The notes: a model not told the origin generated them from the sequence alone. 64,000 nucleotides of DNA from Phyllobacterium sp. OV277 (GCF_900104355.1 NZ_FNIY01000012.1:1-64000); one strand, 5' to 3'. Counted from the first letter of the stretch, positions 45,333-55,160 are shown. A program made the numbers and translations.

Positions 45333-45770
45333 ATGACCGAGCCGCTTCGCAATGAAATCGAGATAGCAGCCCCACAGGCAACAGTCTTTGCCTTCCTCAC
45401 TGATCCCGACAAGATTTTGCGCTGGATGGGCACGAAAGCAACCATTGAGCCGCACCCTGGGGGCATCTATCTGCTTAGCATGCGTGACGCCATGACAGCG
45501 CGCGGCCAGTTCACCGAGGTAATCCCGGTTCATCGCCTCGCCTACAGCTTCGGTTGGGAGGGAAGCCAGGATGTGCCGCCGGGTTCGAGCCTGGTCGAGA
45601 TCGATCTTATCGAGAAAGACGGGGGAACTTTGGTGCGGTTCACCCATAGCGGACTACCCAACGAGACGGAACGCGCAAACCACGAAAAGGGCTGGAATCA
45701 TTATCTGAGCCGTCTGACCGTGGCCGCAGCTGGTGGCGACCCGGGGCCGGATAAGCCTGCGGGGGCATAA
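45333..45770 (+). CDS. SRPBCC (AHSA1-like) protein
   Basis: 145 residues, START-like helix-grip fold: IEIAAPQATVFAFLTDPDKI at the start, HPGGIYLLSMRDAMTARGQF in the middle, and a C-terminal helix with NHEKGWNHYLSRL. Such proteins bind small hydrophobic ligands or assist Hsp90; function here unknown. GGGAGGAG lies upstream of the ATG. Divergent from the cyclase gene. Confidence 0.82.
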   Translation: MTEPLRNEIEIAAPQATVFAFLTDPDKILRWMGTKATIEPHPGGIYLLSMRDAMTARGQFTEVIPVHRLAYSFGWEGSQDVPPGSSLVEIDLIEKDGGTLVRFTHSGLPNETERANHEKGWNHYLSRLTVAAAGGDPGPDKPAGA

Positions 45771-45830
45771 GACTAAGGGTACAGTAACGGTCAAGCCCGG
45801 CGTCGACCGTCCCGTGTGATTGATTGTCCA

Positions 45831-46295
45831 TTATGCGGGCAGGACCAGATCGGCAATCATTTCGCCGTCCTCGTCCAGCCCTTCTTCTATAAAGCCAGCG
45901 GCGCGATAGAGCTGCCGCGCGCCTTCATTCTCGGGAGCATAGCAAATCGAAACATGCCGCACATGGCCGAGGCTTCGAATTTCCGCCAGCGCTTCTCTCA
46001 GGGCAGCTTTGCCATAGCCTCTGCCCTGATGTGCACGATCGATCATGAAACGATATATCCGTGCCTCATCATCGTCTTCGGGCGCTTCGTACATCAGGAA
46101 ACCGATCACGCGATTTTCCGTTATCACAACGCGTGGTCGTGCATCTTCGTCAAGCGCAGCCTCGTCCAGCGAATCCGAATTAGTTGCAACGAAACTCAAC
46201 TGGTCGGGACCAAGCGTCAGAGACGTAACCAAGGCACGATTGGCCTCGGTCACAGGCTCTAGATGGACTTCCGCGGTTTTCTGCTGGTCTGCCAA
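45831..46295 (-). CDS. GNAT family N-acetyltransferase, linked to the Pls-type synthetase
   Basis: 154 residues. The acetyl-CoA-binding motif is clear (DRAHQGRGYGKAAL), followed by YAPENEGARQLYRAAGF, the usual C-terminal beta-bulge region. The fold and motif order resemble spermidine/amine acetyltransferases of the family, so an amine substrate is plausible. It starts with TTG at 46295 with GGAG 8 bases upstream. It begins 60 bases after the stop of the 1379-residue synthetase, on the same strand, so both are likely co-transcribed; it could acetylate the amino groups of that enzyme's product (inference). Confidence 0.82.
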   Translation of the reverse strand: MADQQKTAEVHLEPVTEANRALVTSLTLGPDQLSFVATNSDSLDEAALDEDARPRVVITENRVIGFLMYEAPEDDDEARIYRFMIDRAHQGRGYGKAALREALAEIRSLGHVRHVSICYAPENEGARQLYRAAGFIEEGLDEDGEMIADLVLPA

Positions 46296-46355
46296 GGTGC
46301 AATCTCCGATCCAATTTCTCGGTTCATTGATCTACATACACGACCAGCTTTCCAG

Positions 46356-49300
46356 TCAAGCGGATGTCTTGGAGCCGCTATTAAAAACTGGAGTGACGAA
46401 CCGATGCAGCTTGGCCGGGTTGCCCCGCCATATGGAGTTTGGTTCCAGTACTTCACCCTTCATTACGAATGAGTCGACGTCGACCATCGATCCCTCGCCC
46501 ATTACGACACCGTAGTGAACAAAAGCGGCAGGCCCCAGCGTACAACCCTTGCCGATGCGGATGAAGTCGGACTTGAACGCACCTTCTTCCAGCGAATGGG
46601 CCTGAATGACGCAACCTTCATTGAGAGTGGTGTCATCGCCTATTTCCACCAGTGAGCGCTCGGTCAGGTTGCTGCCGCCATCATAAACCCTCTTGCCGAC
46701 CTTGACGCCCAACAGACGCAAGATCATTGGCCGGAATGGAGTGCCTCCAAACAGGCGGGTAATGGGCGAATCCGACAGCTTCCAATGGCGTTCATGGTGC
46801 CAGAAAGGAGCATCATAGATCGTCGTCATCTGTGGTTTCAGCTTGCCAAAACCAAGACTTGCCCGCTCAAGCAGAACATAGAAAGGAATGGTGATCGCCG
46901 ACGTCAGGAGTACGGCGACGAAAAGCGCGACCTCTGCCCATTCGGTATAATAGTTCAGCGCCCGATCCCAAATAACCAATGTGGCAAATAGCATGACCCA
47001 TTGAGCCGCCAGAAACAGAAGTGCAGTCACTGCATTGTAGCGGTTCTTGAATATCAGGCGACTACGGCGTTCATCCTCACTGATGCCAGCGATAAGTTCC
47101 TTGTCCCGGTTCACCATACGCGGGATTTCGAAGGAAGGTGAGCCCAGAAGGCCCACATTTTCGCGGATCGGTCCGTCAATGGGAATCATCACTTTGGTGC
47201 CGAGCAGGCAGTTGTCGCCGGTTCGACCGTCTGACGGATAATAGATATTGTTGCCCAGATAGTTGCGCTCGCCAATCTTTGTATGTTCAAGCCGGAATGC
47301 TGAGGCGGATTTGTGCATGTTGATCATAAACAGGCCGTCCGACACCATGGTTTGGCTGCCTATCTCGCACAGGAGAGGATTTTCGTGTTGTTGATTGCTG
47401 CCAAAATTGGAACCTGTTTGCACAACCTTGTTGAGGTTCCAGCCAATGGCATGGATGTAGTGGACGATCGCGGAGCTGTCGCCGAACAGGATATTAAGGA
47501 CGCGGGAATTACTACTGAACTCGACAACAGTCTGCAGCCAGTAACGGAAGCCGTAAAGGGTGTAGGCCCGGCCAGATTTCAAAACCACACTGAACAAGCG
47601 AGGCACCACAAGTGCCGAGAACAGGGCTATCGCGATATATCCAAATAGCGTGACGGTGGTCCCGATAGCAACAATACCTATTGTCTCCTGATAATCGTCG
47701 CTGACATTCTGCCAATAGCTGTGGAACAGGAGCGGTACAGGTGTAACAAAAGCAAACAGGCCCACAAGTTGAACCGCTTCATAAAGGACGCGCCTGACAT
47801 TGGAGGAATTCACATTGCGGACTTTGCAATATTCTGCCGTCGTTGGCACGGCTGGTGATCCATGCCAGTGCGCGCCATCAGGAATGTTCTGTCCCTGCTG
47901 AAGCGAGGATGCATGGCCAAGCTGGGCGCGGTCGCCCATTTTGGTGTTGATGTCGAGCGTCGATCCCACACCGACGAACGCATCGTGGCCGATGGTCAGC
48001 GGGCCCGTATGGATATAGCCGGCTTGAGCGCGATAGCCGAGTATCATCGATTCCTTGCGCAGGATCGTGTTGTCGCCAATGGATATGAGATCCGTGCAAA
48101 CGGGCACGGTGCGGCATTCAATGACAGTGTTTCGCCCGAGCTTGGCTCCAAGGAGACGCAGATAGATGCTGTAAAGGGGGCTGCCGCGGAACAGAACAAC
48201 AGGCGCCGTGCGGATCAACGTTTGAACGACCCAAAACCGGTAGTAACGCAAGCCCCAGATGGGAAACGCTTCCGGCTTCCACCGGCCCACGAGGGCCCAT
48301 TTCGCGATGATTGCAACGCCCGACATTCCGAAGAAGACGCCCCCTGAGAGCAGCACGCAACGCAGGTACAGTTGCAGCGGTTCGTCGAGTTTGTCGTAGG
48401 TCCAGTTGAGCCCACGATTGAATGCCCACAAGCCTATATAACTATAGAGCCCGTAAAATAGCAGCTGCGCCATTCCGCAGATCCAATAGGCAATGTTCGA
48501 CGCCCGGTGCGTAAGAACGCGCTCATTGGTGGCAGTCGTCATTTCCTCCGGGATACGCAGATGTTGCGCGAGGCGCGCCACCGTCGGGTAGAGGTAGATA
48601 TCCCGCATGGACGCCGTCGCCCATTCTTTTCTGGTACGCACACGCGCACAGAAGCGGGCCATGAGCAGAGAATTGGCACCAAGATCGTCGAAGAAGTTGT
48701 CCTCCATGGACACCTCATCGAATTTTAGCACTTCGGCCAGCGCCACACCCAGAAAACGTTCGTCGTCATTGCCGGGTGGTACGATCGTTCGCTCGGCCGA
48801 AAGTCGAACGCTTGTTGGTTTCGGAAGCTGACGCGTATCTGTCTTGTTGGCAACTGTCATCGGAATTGCTGACAGTTCTTCCAGATAGGAAGGCACCATA
48901 TAATCGGGCAAGCGCCGTTTCAGCTCCCGGGCAATGTCAGCACGGGAGATTGTTGGCAACCCCGTCTTGGGTGCATAATAAGCCACGAGTTCCACGCGAC
49001 CCGGTTCAATTTCCCAGGTTGTGACAGCCGCCTGTGCAATCTCTGGCTGATCCAGCAATACCGCTTCGATCTCTCCGAGTTCGATGCGATAGCCGCGAAT
49101 TTTTACCTGCGTGTCTATACGGCCGTGATATTCAATCTCTTGGCCGTCATTGATCCGGCCAAGGTCGCCCGTCCGATAAATGCGCTTCGATGGGTTGTTC
49201 GGCAGGCCAATGAAATCGGGGATGAACTTCTGTTCGGTCAGATCAGGCCTGTTGAGATAGCCCACGGCAAGTCCGATGCCGGCAATGCAGATTTCACCCA

Positions 49301-50495
49301 ATTCTCCGGGCTCGGCAAGTGCCGGTATCGTCGGATCAAGGACGACAATAGAGTAGGTGGGTAGTGGAGCGCCGATCGTCACGGGCCTATCCGGCGTGAG
49401 CATACCCATTGTTGCTGTAACAGTGGCTTCAGTCGGGCCATAGGTGTTGAGGATTTGGCGGCCGGGCTTCGACCAGCGCACCACCAGGTTGTGGGAGCAC
49501 GCCTCACCGCCCACCAGTAGCGCCCGCAAAGTCGGTACGTCGCTCTCTATGGAGGAAAGCAGTGTCGGGCTGCAGGCCATGCAGGTAACGTCATTCGTCC
49601 GAAGAAAATCGGCAAGCTCCTCGCCCACCAGTGTCAGCGGGCCCGGTGCAGGCACCACCGTTGCACCGGCGACAAACGGCACCCAGATTTCTTCCGCCGA
49701 GAAATCGAAGGCAATGGTCATGCCCTGGTAAACGCGGTCTTCTGGCCGGTACCCATAGGATGCCGCAGCGACCCGCACAAAATTGCAAATACTCTGATGC
49801 GTGATGACCACGCCCTTGGGTCTGCCAGTGGTTCCTGAAGTGTAGAGAATGTAGCAGACATCGTCGGATGTGGAGGTCACAGCCGTTGATGGCAATGGCT
49901 TGTCAGACATTGCCGTGATTTCCGCGGCAACGCTATCGATCAGTACGTTGGGTACAGGCAGCTGTTCGACCCGGGACGAATAGGCCGCGATGGAAACAAG
50001 CAGCCCAACACCGGCGTCTTCGATGATGAGCTTCATGCGCTCTTCAGGAAAAGCCGTAGCAAGCGGAACGAAGGCTGCTCCCGCCTTCATCACAGCGAGC
50101 AAGGTAACGTAGGTCTCGGCGGATCGGTCGAGAAGGAGGCCCACCCGGTCGCCCGGTCGCACACCCCGGTCAACGAGGATGCGGGCAAACTGGTTGGCGC
50201 GTTTGTTCAGTTCACGATACGACCAGACACGGCCCTCAGAGATCACGGCCGGTGACAAATCATATGCCACAGCGAGCTGTTCGAAGAACTTGTCAAGGCG
50301 CTCGCCCGGCCGTCCTTCATGCGCAAAATCGGCACCCGTCAGAATCTGAGGGTGTGCGGCAATTCCGGAAGCGGGGGTGTTTTTCACAGTCGCATCAGCA
50401 CTTCCGAAACCAGCCGTTGTTCCGGACTGATCACTTGCATTCTTCGCCGCGCCCATATTGAGTCCGGCACCGTCAACCCCGTGTTCCATTTCCAT
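46356..50495 (-). CDS. Pls/PosA-type membrane nonribosomal peptide synthetase
   Basis: 1379 residues. Domain order: an adenylation domain (about 70-560; motifs YILYTSGTTGRPKG, NTYGPTEATVT, YRTGDLGR, and Lys551 at the A10 motif), a carrier domain (about 575-645; phosphopantetheine site Ser609 in LGANSLLMARF), six predicted membrane helices (about 667-693, 707-735, 902-928, 938-970, 1153-1176, 1187-1208), and three left-handed beta-helix-like acyltransferase segments between and after them (about 785-885, 1045-1125, 1270-1362). This is the plan of epsilon-poly-L-lysine synthetase (Pls) and its PosA relatives, which activate one amino acid and chain it on the membrane. By hand alignment to GrsA the pocket reads D-F-E-A-L-G-T-V-T-K; the acidic E268 suggests a basic amino acid (uncertain). 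The GNAT gene follows in the same direction. Confidence 0.88.
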   Translation of the reverse strand: MEMEHGVDGAGLNMGAAKNASDQSGTTAGFGSADATVKNTPASGIAAHPQILTGADFAHEGRPGERLDKFFEQLAVAYDLSPAVISEGRVWSYRELNKRANQFARILVDRGVRPGDRVGLLLDRSAETYVTLLAVMKAGAAFVPLATAFPEERMKLIIEDAGVGLLVSIAAYSSRVEQLPVPNVLIDSVAAEITAMSDKPLPSTAVTSTSDDVCYILYTSGTTGRPKGVVITHQSICNFVRVAAASYGYRPEDRVYQGMTIAFDFSAEEIWVPFVAGATVVPAPGPLTLVGEELADFLRTNDVTCMACSPTLLSSIESDVPTLRALLVGGEACSHNLVVRWSKPGRQILNTYGPTEATVTATMGMLTPDRPVTIGAPLPTYSIVVLDPTIPALAEPGELGEICIAGIGLAVGYLNRPDLTEQKFIPDFIGLPNNPSKRIYRTGDLGRINDGQEIEYHGRIDTQVKIRGYRIELGEIEAVLLDQPEIAQAAVTTWEIEPGRVELVAYYAPKTGLPTISRADIARELKRRLPDYMVPSYLEELSAIPMTVANKTDTRQLPKPTSVRLSAERTIVPPGNDDERFLGVALAEVLKFDEVSMEDNFFDDLGANSLLMARFCARVRTRKEWATASMRDIYLYPTVARLAQHLRIPEEMTTATNERVLTHRASNIAYWICGMAQLLFYGLYSYIGLWAFNRGLNWTYDKLDEPLQLYLRCVLLSGGVFFGMSGVAIIAKWALVGRWKPEAFPIWGLRYYRFWVVQTLIRTAPVVLFRGSPLYSIYLRLLGAKLGRNTVIECRTVPVCTDLISIGDNTILRKESMILGYRAQAGYIHTGPLTIGHDAFVGVGSTLDINTKMGDRAQLGHASSLQQGQNIPDGAHWHGSPAVPTTAEYCKVRNVNSSNVRRVLYEAVQLVGLFAFVTPVPLLFHSYWQNVSDDYQETIGIVAIGTTVTLFGYIAIALFSALVVPRLFSVVLKSGRAYTLYGFRYWLQTVVEFSSNSRVLNILFGDSSAIVHYIHAIGWNLNKVVQTGSNFGSNQQHENPLLCEIGSQTMVSDGLFMINMHKSASAFRLEHTKIGERNYLGNNIYYPSDGRTGDNCLLGTKVMIPIDGPIRENVGLLGSPSFEIPRMVNRDKELIAGISEDERRSRLIFKNRYNAVTALLFLAAQWVMLFATLVIWDRALNYYTEWAEVALFVAVLLTSAITIPFYVLLERASLGFGKLKPQMTTIYDAPFWHHERHWKLSDSPITRLFGGTPFRPMILRLLGVKVGKRVYDGGSNLTERSLVEIGDDTTLNEGCVIQAHSLEEGAFKSDFIRIGKGCTLGPAAFVHYGVVMGEGSMVDVDSFVMKGEVLEPNSIWRGNPAKLHRFVTPVFNSGSKTSA

Positions 50496-50893
50496 ACTTT
50501 CTAGTCATAGCCCAAGCATCGCCGCGCATATGTTCGCGCAGGGCATCATGCCATCTCTTCACAAAGCATTGTCTATCGGCTGGCTATGCGCCGTGGCTGA
50601 AATGACCTCTCCGTCATGGATGCGGAATACCCCAAGCTTCCATAAAAGAAAAGCCCGGAACTCCAGGTGGTCAATACTATAAACTCCAATTGCACTACAT
50701 GAAGGCTGAATGATATTACATAATAACCATGATTCAGAACACTGAGCGCTTGGTCCAGTCGCCAATCAGGCCATCAGGGATATCCACTGAGGGATGTCAG
50801 GTTAGCTCTTCTGTGACGGGAAAGGTCTTTTGGTTGATGGCCTTATCTGGCAATGTGCTTTAATCAATAGACTTTGGATTGGGAGGAAGGTCG
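50496..50893. promoter_or_regulatory. Divergent intergenic region, synthetase / AraC regulator
   Basis: About 400 bases with no convincing gene between two divergent genes. The stretch around 50650-50740 is AT-rich and is the likely promoter zone. No dyad stands out. The AraC-type protein on the right could act here on the synthetase. Confidence 0.4.
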
Positions 50894-51781
50894 ATGCGAC
50901 CGGATCTTGAAGTCGTGCAGATGAATCGCGGCGAAGCATTCAGGACTTTGTCACACGGCTACCCCTATCATACAGTCAGATGGCACTTCCATCCTCAATA
51001 TGAAATCCATCTGATAACAGAGACAACGGGTTACTATTTCGTCGGGGATTTTATCGGTGAATTTGAACCGGGCAACCTGGTGTTGACGGGACCGAACTTG
51101 CCACACAACTGGATAAGCAATATTCCAGACGATCAAATTATCGACACGCGTGATTTAGTTGTTCAATTTACTCAGAAGTTTATGGAAAACACGATAGAAT
51201 TGATGCCGGAGCTATCTGTTTTCAAGGTATTGTTGGATGAAAGTCCGCGCGGCCTGTTGTTTGATACTGAAACTGGAGTCGCTGTTGGGCCCTTGCTCCT
51301 GGAACTGCTCGATGCAAGTGGAGCACGCCGTATTGCGCAATTTATGAGCATTATTGACAAATTGATCAATGCTCGGGAGCGAAGGCAATTGGCAAGTCAT
51401 GCGTACATGCCAGATCCTTCCGGCTATATGTCCAGCTCAATGAACAAGGTGCTGTCCTATATCTCTGAAAATCTGACGACGTTTGGCAAAGAAATTAGCC
51501 TCGCGGCTATTGCTGAGCAGAGTGCCAGTGCGTTCTCGATGGCTTTTCGCCGGCACACAGGCATGACTCCGGTGCATTATGTAAATCGCTTGAGGATTAA
51601 TCTGGCTTGCCAGCTATTGACGAGCGAGGAGCACATGACGGTGACGGACATTTGCTACGAAGTTGGCTTCAATAACCTTTCGAATTTTAATCGCCAGTTT
51701 CTGACGCTGAAGGGCATGCCACCTTCTCGGTTCCGTTCATTGCACGCGGTGCAATTTGCAAGAAAGACGGCCAACCAATAA
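50894..51781 (+). CDS. AraC family transcriptional regulator with cupin sensor domain
   Basis: 295 residues. The N-terminal ~130 residues are cupin-like (WHFHPQYEIHLI, FVGDFIGEFEPGNLVLTGPN). The C-terminal ~100 residues hold the two AraC helix-turn-helices (ISLAAIAEQSASAFSMAFRR and VTDICYEVGFNNLSNFNRQF). The ATG at 50894 has GGGAGGAAGG upstream. It is divergent from the Pls-type synthetase, so it is a candidate regulator of that gene; sugar- or amine-sensing is possible but not shown. Confidence 0.85.
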   Translation: MRPDLEVVQMNRGEAFRTLSHGYPYHTVRWHFHPQYEIHLITETTGYYFVGDFIGEFEPGNLVLTGPNLPHNWISNIPDDQIIDTRDLVVQFTQKFMENTIELMPELSVFKVLLDESPRGLLFDTETGVAVGPLLLELLDASGARRIAQFMSIIDKLINARERRQLASHAYMPDPSGYMSSSMNKVLSYISENLTTFGKEISLAAIAEQSASAFSMAFRRHTGMTPVHYVNRLRINLACQLLTSEEHMTVTDICYEVGFNNLSNFNRQFLTLKGMPPSRFRSLHAVQFARKTANQ

Positions 51782-52013
51782 GTCATTATCCGCAGAGTTG
51801 AGCCGCTTGTACAATTGTATACCGCTCAGCGTCCAAACTGATTTGTCTGTTGAGGCAGAGCCTATGGCCTATCGCAAATTGTAAGAATTGCAGTGAACGG
51901 CAAAATGTTATGACAACGTCAGAATGAGGTAATCTCCTGACTGGATGATGTTGATGTCATTTCCGTATTTGCTTCTGGGGATCACTTGCGACAAGACGAG
52001 ACACTCGTCGCGC

Positions 52014-53666
52014 TCATGCGGCCTTCGTTGTAGGGAAGGTCAACATAGGCGCGATGTCTAATTTTGGCAGTGTTACCGTGAACACCGCGCCGTTCTTGTT
52101 CGACGCCGAGAGCACTCCATTGACGCGTTCTACTATTCTCTGCGACAGAGAAAGTCCCAAGCCCATTCCGCTGTCTTTGGTCGTGAAGAAAGGTTGGAAT
52201 AGCTGCTCAAGTGTCTCCTCACTCAAACCGGAGCCGTTGTCGGATATACGGATGATACTGTTGTTCTGATCGATGAGGGTTTCAATTGTGATGCGTTTTA
52301 CTGTCTGATGCGATGCGCTCAGTGCGTCAATTGCATTGCGGACGAGATTATGGATAACCTGCTCAAGTTCTATTTTATTGATGCTCGCAGTGGGTGATGG
52401 TTCAGCAAGATCAAGCATCAATGAAACCCCTTGGCGCTTGATTTCCGGATTGAGTATTTCAACAATGTCCAAGATTGAACTGTTGAGTTCGGTGGCTTCC
52501 GGGGAGGCGCTTTTGTAGACAATATAGTCTCGGATTCTTCCAAGTATCAGACTTGCCCTCTTCGCCTCGCGAATATTAGCGGTCATTGTTCGCCGCAGAA
52601 AATCAGTCTGGGGAATAGCTTCACCTTCCTCGAGAGTCTTGAGGCTGGCCTGACTCTGATTGAGCAATGAGGAAAGCGGCTGGGCCAGCTCATGAATGAT
52701 ACCGGCTGCAAGCTCACCGACCGCGTTAACACGGGCTGCATGCTCCAACCGGGTTTCCTTTTCCAACCTTGCGGCACGCTTGAGTGCATTGTCTTCGGAT
52801 CGTTGCAACCGTCGCGAAAGCTGGTGCTGATGCAGGGCATAATAGCTGGCTACCACCGCGATTGTGGAGAGGCCGCAATACACAATCAAATCTATTAGAG
52901 TGAAGAGTTCATACAGTTTGACGGTTTCACTCAGGTGAAAGACTGTCTTTTCCGAAAATCTTGTCGAGTCATCCGGCATAATATTGGGCGCGCTTGAAAC
53001 GATTGTTCTGTTGGATTGAAGCTCGAAGGAGAATGGGGCGTTCTGTCGATCATTCAGTCGAATGATGGGGGTGTCGCCGATATCCCACTCCATTTTGGGA
53101 GAGCCATCCTGAAGCAGCGGCTTGATCATTTCCTCCGCATCGACAAGCATGACAATAGCATAGTGAAAATTGGCATTCTCAGCATGCGCGGTCGTAATAT
53201 ATTGCCCGGGAAAATTGATATCTGCAAAGGCGCGGAGCGTGCCATGGGGCTGGTTGACAACTTTCGGCAGAATTGTCTGTATCGCCGCATCGTTCTGGTC
53301 CGCGGGGAAGTTTGCCATCCGTCTGGCATATAAGGGATTGTCGTCCTTTGGGAGCTCATACAAGTTCACCGTGCGGATTCGTGGGTATTGTTTCATTGTA
53401 TGCTGCACCAATGAGCCGAATATTTTCATGGCTTCCAGGTCGGATAGAGTAGCGAAAATCTCGAAGGATCTGACGAAAGCAAAATTCTGGGTAATGCGGC
53501 GGTCGAGGCAATCGGCGATTTCATTGGCTTTTGCCGAGAACGCGTGTGACTTGTCCTGAAAGGTCATGAACCCGGAAATTGAAACATACATCACCTGCGC
53601 CAAAAACCAGATCGACGCCGCAATAATCAGGGATGGTTTCAAGGCTTTTCGCAATTTTCCATTCAT
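52014..53666 (-). CDS. Membrane sensor histidine kinase (orphan)
   Basis: 550 residues. TM1 at about 12-34, a periplasmic sensor region (about 35-250), TM2 at about 256-278, a coiled-coil linker, and the kinase core with His325 in AAGIIHELAQPLSSL, the N box NLVRNAIDAL, G1 DNGSGLS and G2 GMGLGLSLS. The layout resembles DctB-like kinases that sense small solutes in the periplasm. No response regulator gene is next to it on either side; the partner must lie elsewhere. Sensed signal unknown. Confidence 0.87.
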   Translation of the reverse strand: MNGKLRKALKPSLIIAASIWFLAQVMYVSISGFMTFQDKSHAFSAKANEIADCLDRRITQNFAFVRSFEIFATLSDLEAMKIFGSLVQHTMKQYPRIRTVNLYELPKDDNPLYARRMANFPADQNDAAIQTILPKVVNQPHGTLRAFADINFPGQYITTAHAENANFHYAIVMLVDAEEMIKPLLQDGSPKMEWDIGDTPIIRLNDRQNAPFSFELQSNRTIVSSAPNIMPDDSTRFSEKTVFHLSETVKLYELFTLIDLIVYCGLSTIAVVASYYALHQHQLSRRLQRSEDNALKRAARLEKETRLEHAARVNAVGELAAGIIHELAQPLSSLLNQSQASLKTLEEGEAIPQTDFLRRTMTANIREAKRASLILGRIRDYIVYKSASPEATELNSSILDIVEILNPEIKRQGVSLMLDLAEPSPTASINKIELEQVIHNLVRNAIDALSASHQTVKRITIETLIDQNNSIIRISDNGSGLSEETLEQLFQPFFTTKDSGMGLGLSLSQRIVERVNGVLSASNKNGAVFTVTLPKLDIAPMLTFPTTKAA

Positions 53667-54188
53667 CCAGTTGGGTTACGTGACAAAACAATCGCAGAGC
53701 GATTTTGCGTATTTGATTTGAGACAAATTTCGTGCGTGGTTTGCACGTCATTGACGGGCATTTACTCCGCACAACAGATTCCTCCCCCTTGCGAGGTTAT
53801 GGAACCAGGCGCGGTCAAGCTAAGATCTTCAGCTGTGTAACGTTCTACCCAATTCGGCTATTGGAGCCTATTCGACTATCGGAGTAGCGGTCTTCGATCA
53901 ACGCGGGCACCTAAGCGAATGTCTTGGCTCAAACGCTGAAATCGCAGTCATTCGTGGGTAACGTCTGTAATCTACCTTCTTCTACAAAGGATGATTGCAG
54001 ATTAGTGTTCTATCACAATGATCGCTACATTGCGTTTAAAGCCAGACTGATACTTTTTTCAATTATTGGGATTCCGGAGTGAATTTTAGCAGCCGTGCCC
54101 GTCAGACAATCTTTGCGACAATATGATCTGATATCTGGCTCGTCAGCCTGAAGACGATGCACGCCACCTGATCATAATTATTGCAACG
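53667..54188. other. Gene-free region between histidine kinase and Dpp-type operon
   Basis: About 520 bases where I recognise no gene. It contains an imperfect tandem repeat of 18 bases at 53852-53887 (separate entry). It should hold the kinase promoter and the end of the importer operon's transcript, but no clear hairpin with T-run was found. Confidence 0.4.
53852..53887. repeat. Imperfect 18-base tandem repeat
   Basis: ATTCGGCTATTGGAGCCT is followed at once by ATTCGACTATCGGAGTAG; 13 of the first 16 positions match. It lies about 190 bases upstream of the histidine kinase start and could be paired regulator sites or a chance duplication. Confidence 0.35.
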
Positions 54189-55160
54189 TCAGGCGAGGTG
54201 GCAGGCAACGTGATGACCGTTATCGAGCGTCCGCAGTTCCGGCACCTCAATCCTGCAACGGTCGACGGCCAATGGACAACGGGTGTGAAAGCGGCATCCG
54301 GCCGGCGGTGCGGCGGGGCTTGGCAACTCACCTTGCAGCACAACACGGTTGCGGCCCGCGTCTGGGTCAGCCACGGGGATGGCTGACAGAAGGGCCTTGG
54401 TATAGGGATGGCGTGGATGGTCGAAAAGTGCGTTGCGGCTCGCCGTCTCAACGATCACGCCGAGATACATGACTGCGATTTCATCGCAGAGATGCTCGAC
54501 AACAGCCAGATCGTGCGAGATGAACAGGAAGGTCAGTCCCTGTTGCTCCTTGAGGTCGGAAAACAGATTGATGATCTGGGCCTGGATCGAAACGTCAAGC
54601 GCCGAGACGGGTTCGTCGGCTATGATCAATTCGGGCTTCAATGCCAATGCTCGGGCGATACCTATACGCTGGCGTTGACCGCCGGAGAATTCATGCGGGT
54701 AGCGTGCGTATTGGTAGGGCGCAAGGCCGCAGATGCGCATTACCTCCAGCACTGTCTCGCGTAACTCTGCTTTACGAACCAGACCATGCGCCAGAAGTGC
54801 TTCGCCGATCGCATCGCCAGCCCGCACCCGTGGATTGAGCGATCCGTAAGGGTCCTGGAACACCAGCTGCATTTTCGGTCGCAGTGCCGCCAGCGCCTTG
54901 CGGCCGCCAGCCTGAATGTCTTTGCCATCAAAGCGTACGGTGCCGGTTGTCGGCTTGTAGAGCCCCAGCATGGCGCGACCGAGTGTTGACTTGCCACTAC
55001 CGGATTCGCCGACAAGTCCGAAAGTGGTACCGCGGCGGATACGAATGTTCACTCCATCGACGGCCCTGACATGACCTGAGACCTGACCGAACAGCCCGTC
55101 ACGGATCGGGAAATGGATCTTGAGGTTCTCGACTTCAAGCAACGCGGAAACGTCTGTCAT
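54189..55160 (-). CDS. Dipeptide-type ABC ATPase 2 (DppF-like)
   Basis: 323 residues. Walker A GESGSGKST, signature FSGGQRQRIGIARAL, Walker B LIIADEPVSALD, and the C-terminal oligopeptide extension with HPYTKALLSAIP and CRFHTRCPLA, a cysteine-containing motif found in this subfamily and possibly linked to an iron-sulfur site. Starts at 55160, overlapping the previous stop (ATGA); a longer in-frame extension upstream lies inside the neighbouring gene and is rejected. Last gene of the operon. Confidence 0.9.
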   Translation of the reverse strand: MTDVSALLEVENLKIHFPIRDGLFGQVSGHVRAVDGVNIRIRRGTTFGLVGESGSGKSTLGRAMLGLYKPTTGTVRFDGKDIQAGGRKALAALRPKMQLVFQDPYGSLNPRVRAGDAIGEALLAHGLVRKAELRETVLEVMRICGLAPYQYARYPHEFSGGQRQRIGIARALALKPELIIADEPVSALDVSIQAQIINLFSDLKEQQGLTFLFISHDLAVVEHLCDEIAVMYLGVIVETASRNALFDHPRHPYTKALLSAIPVADPDAGRNRVVLQGELPSPAAPPAGCRFHTRCPLAVDRCRIEVPELRTLDNGHHVACHLA

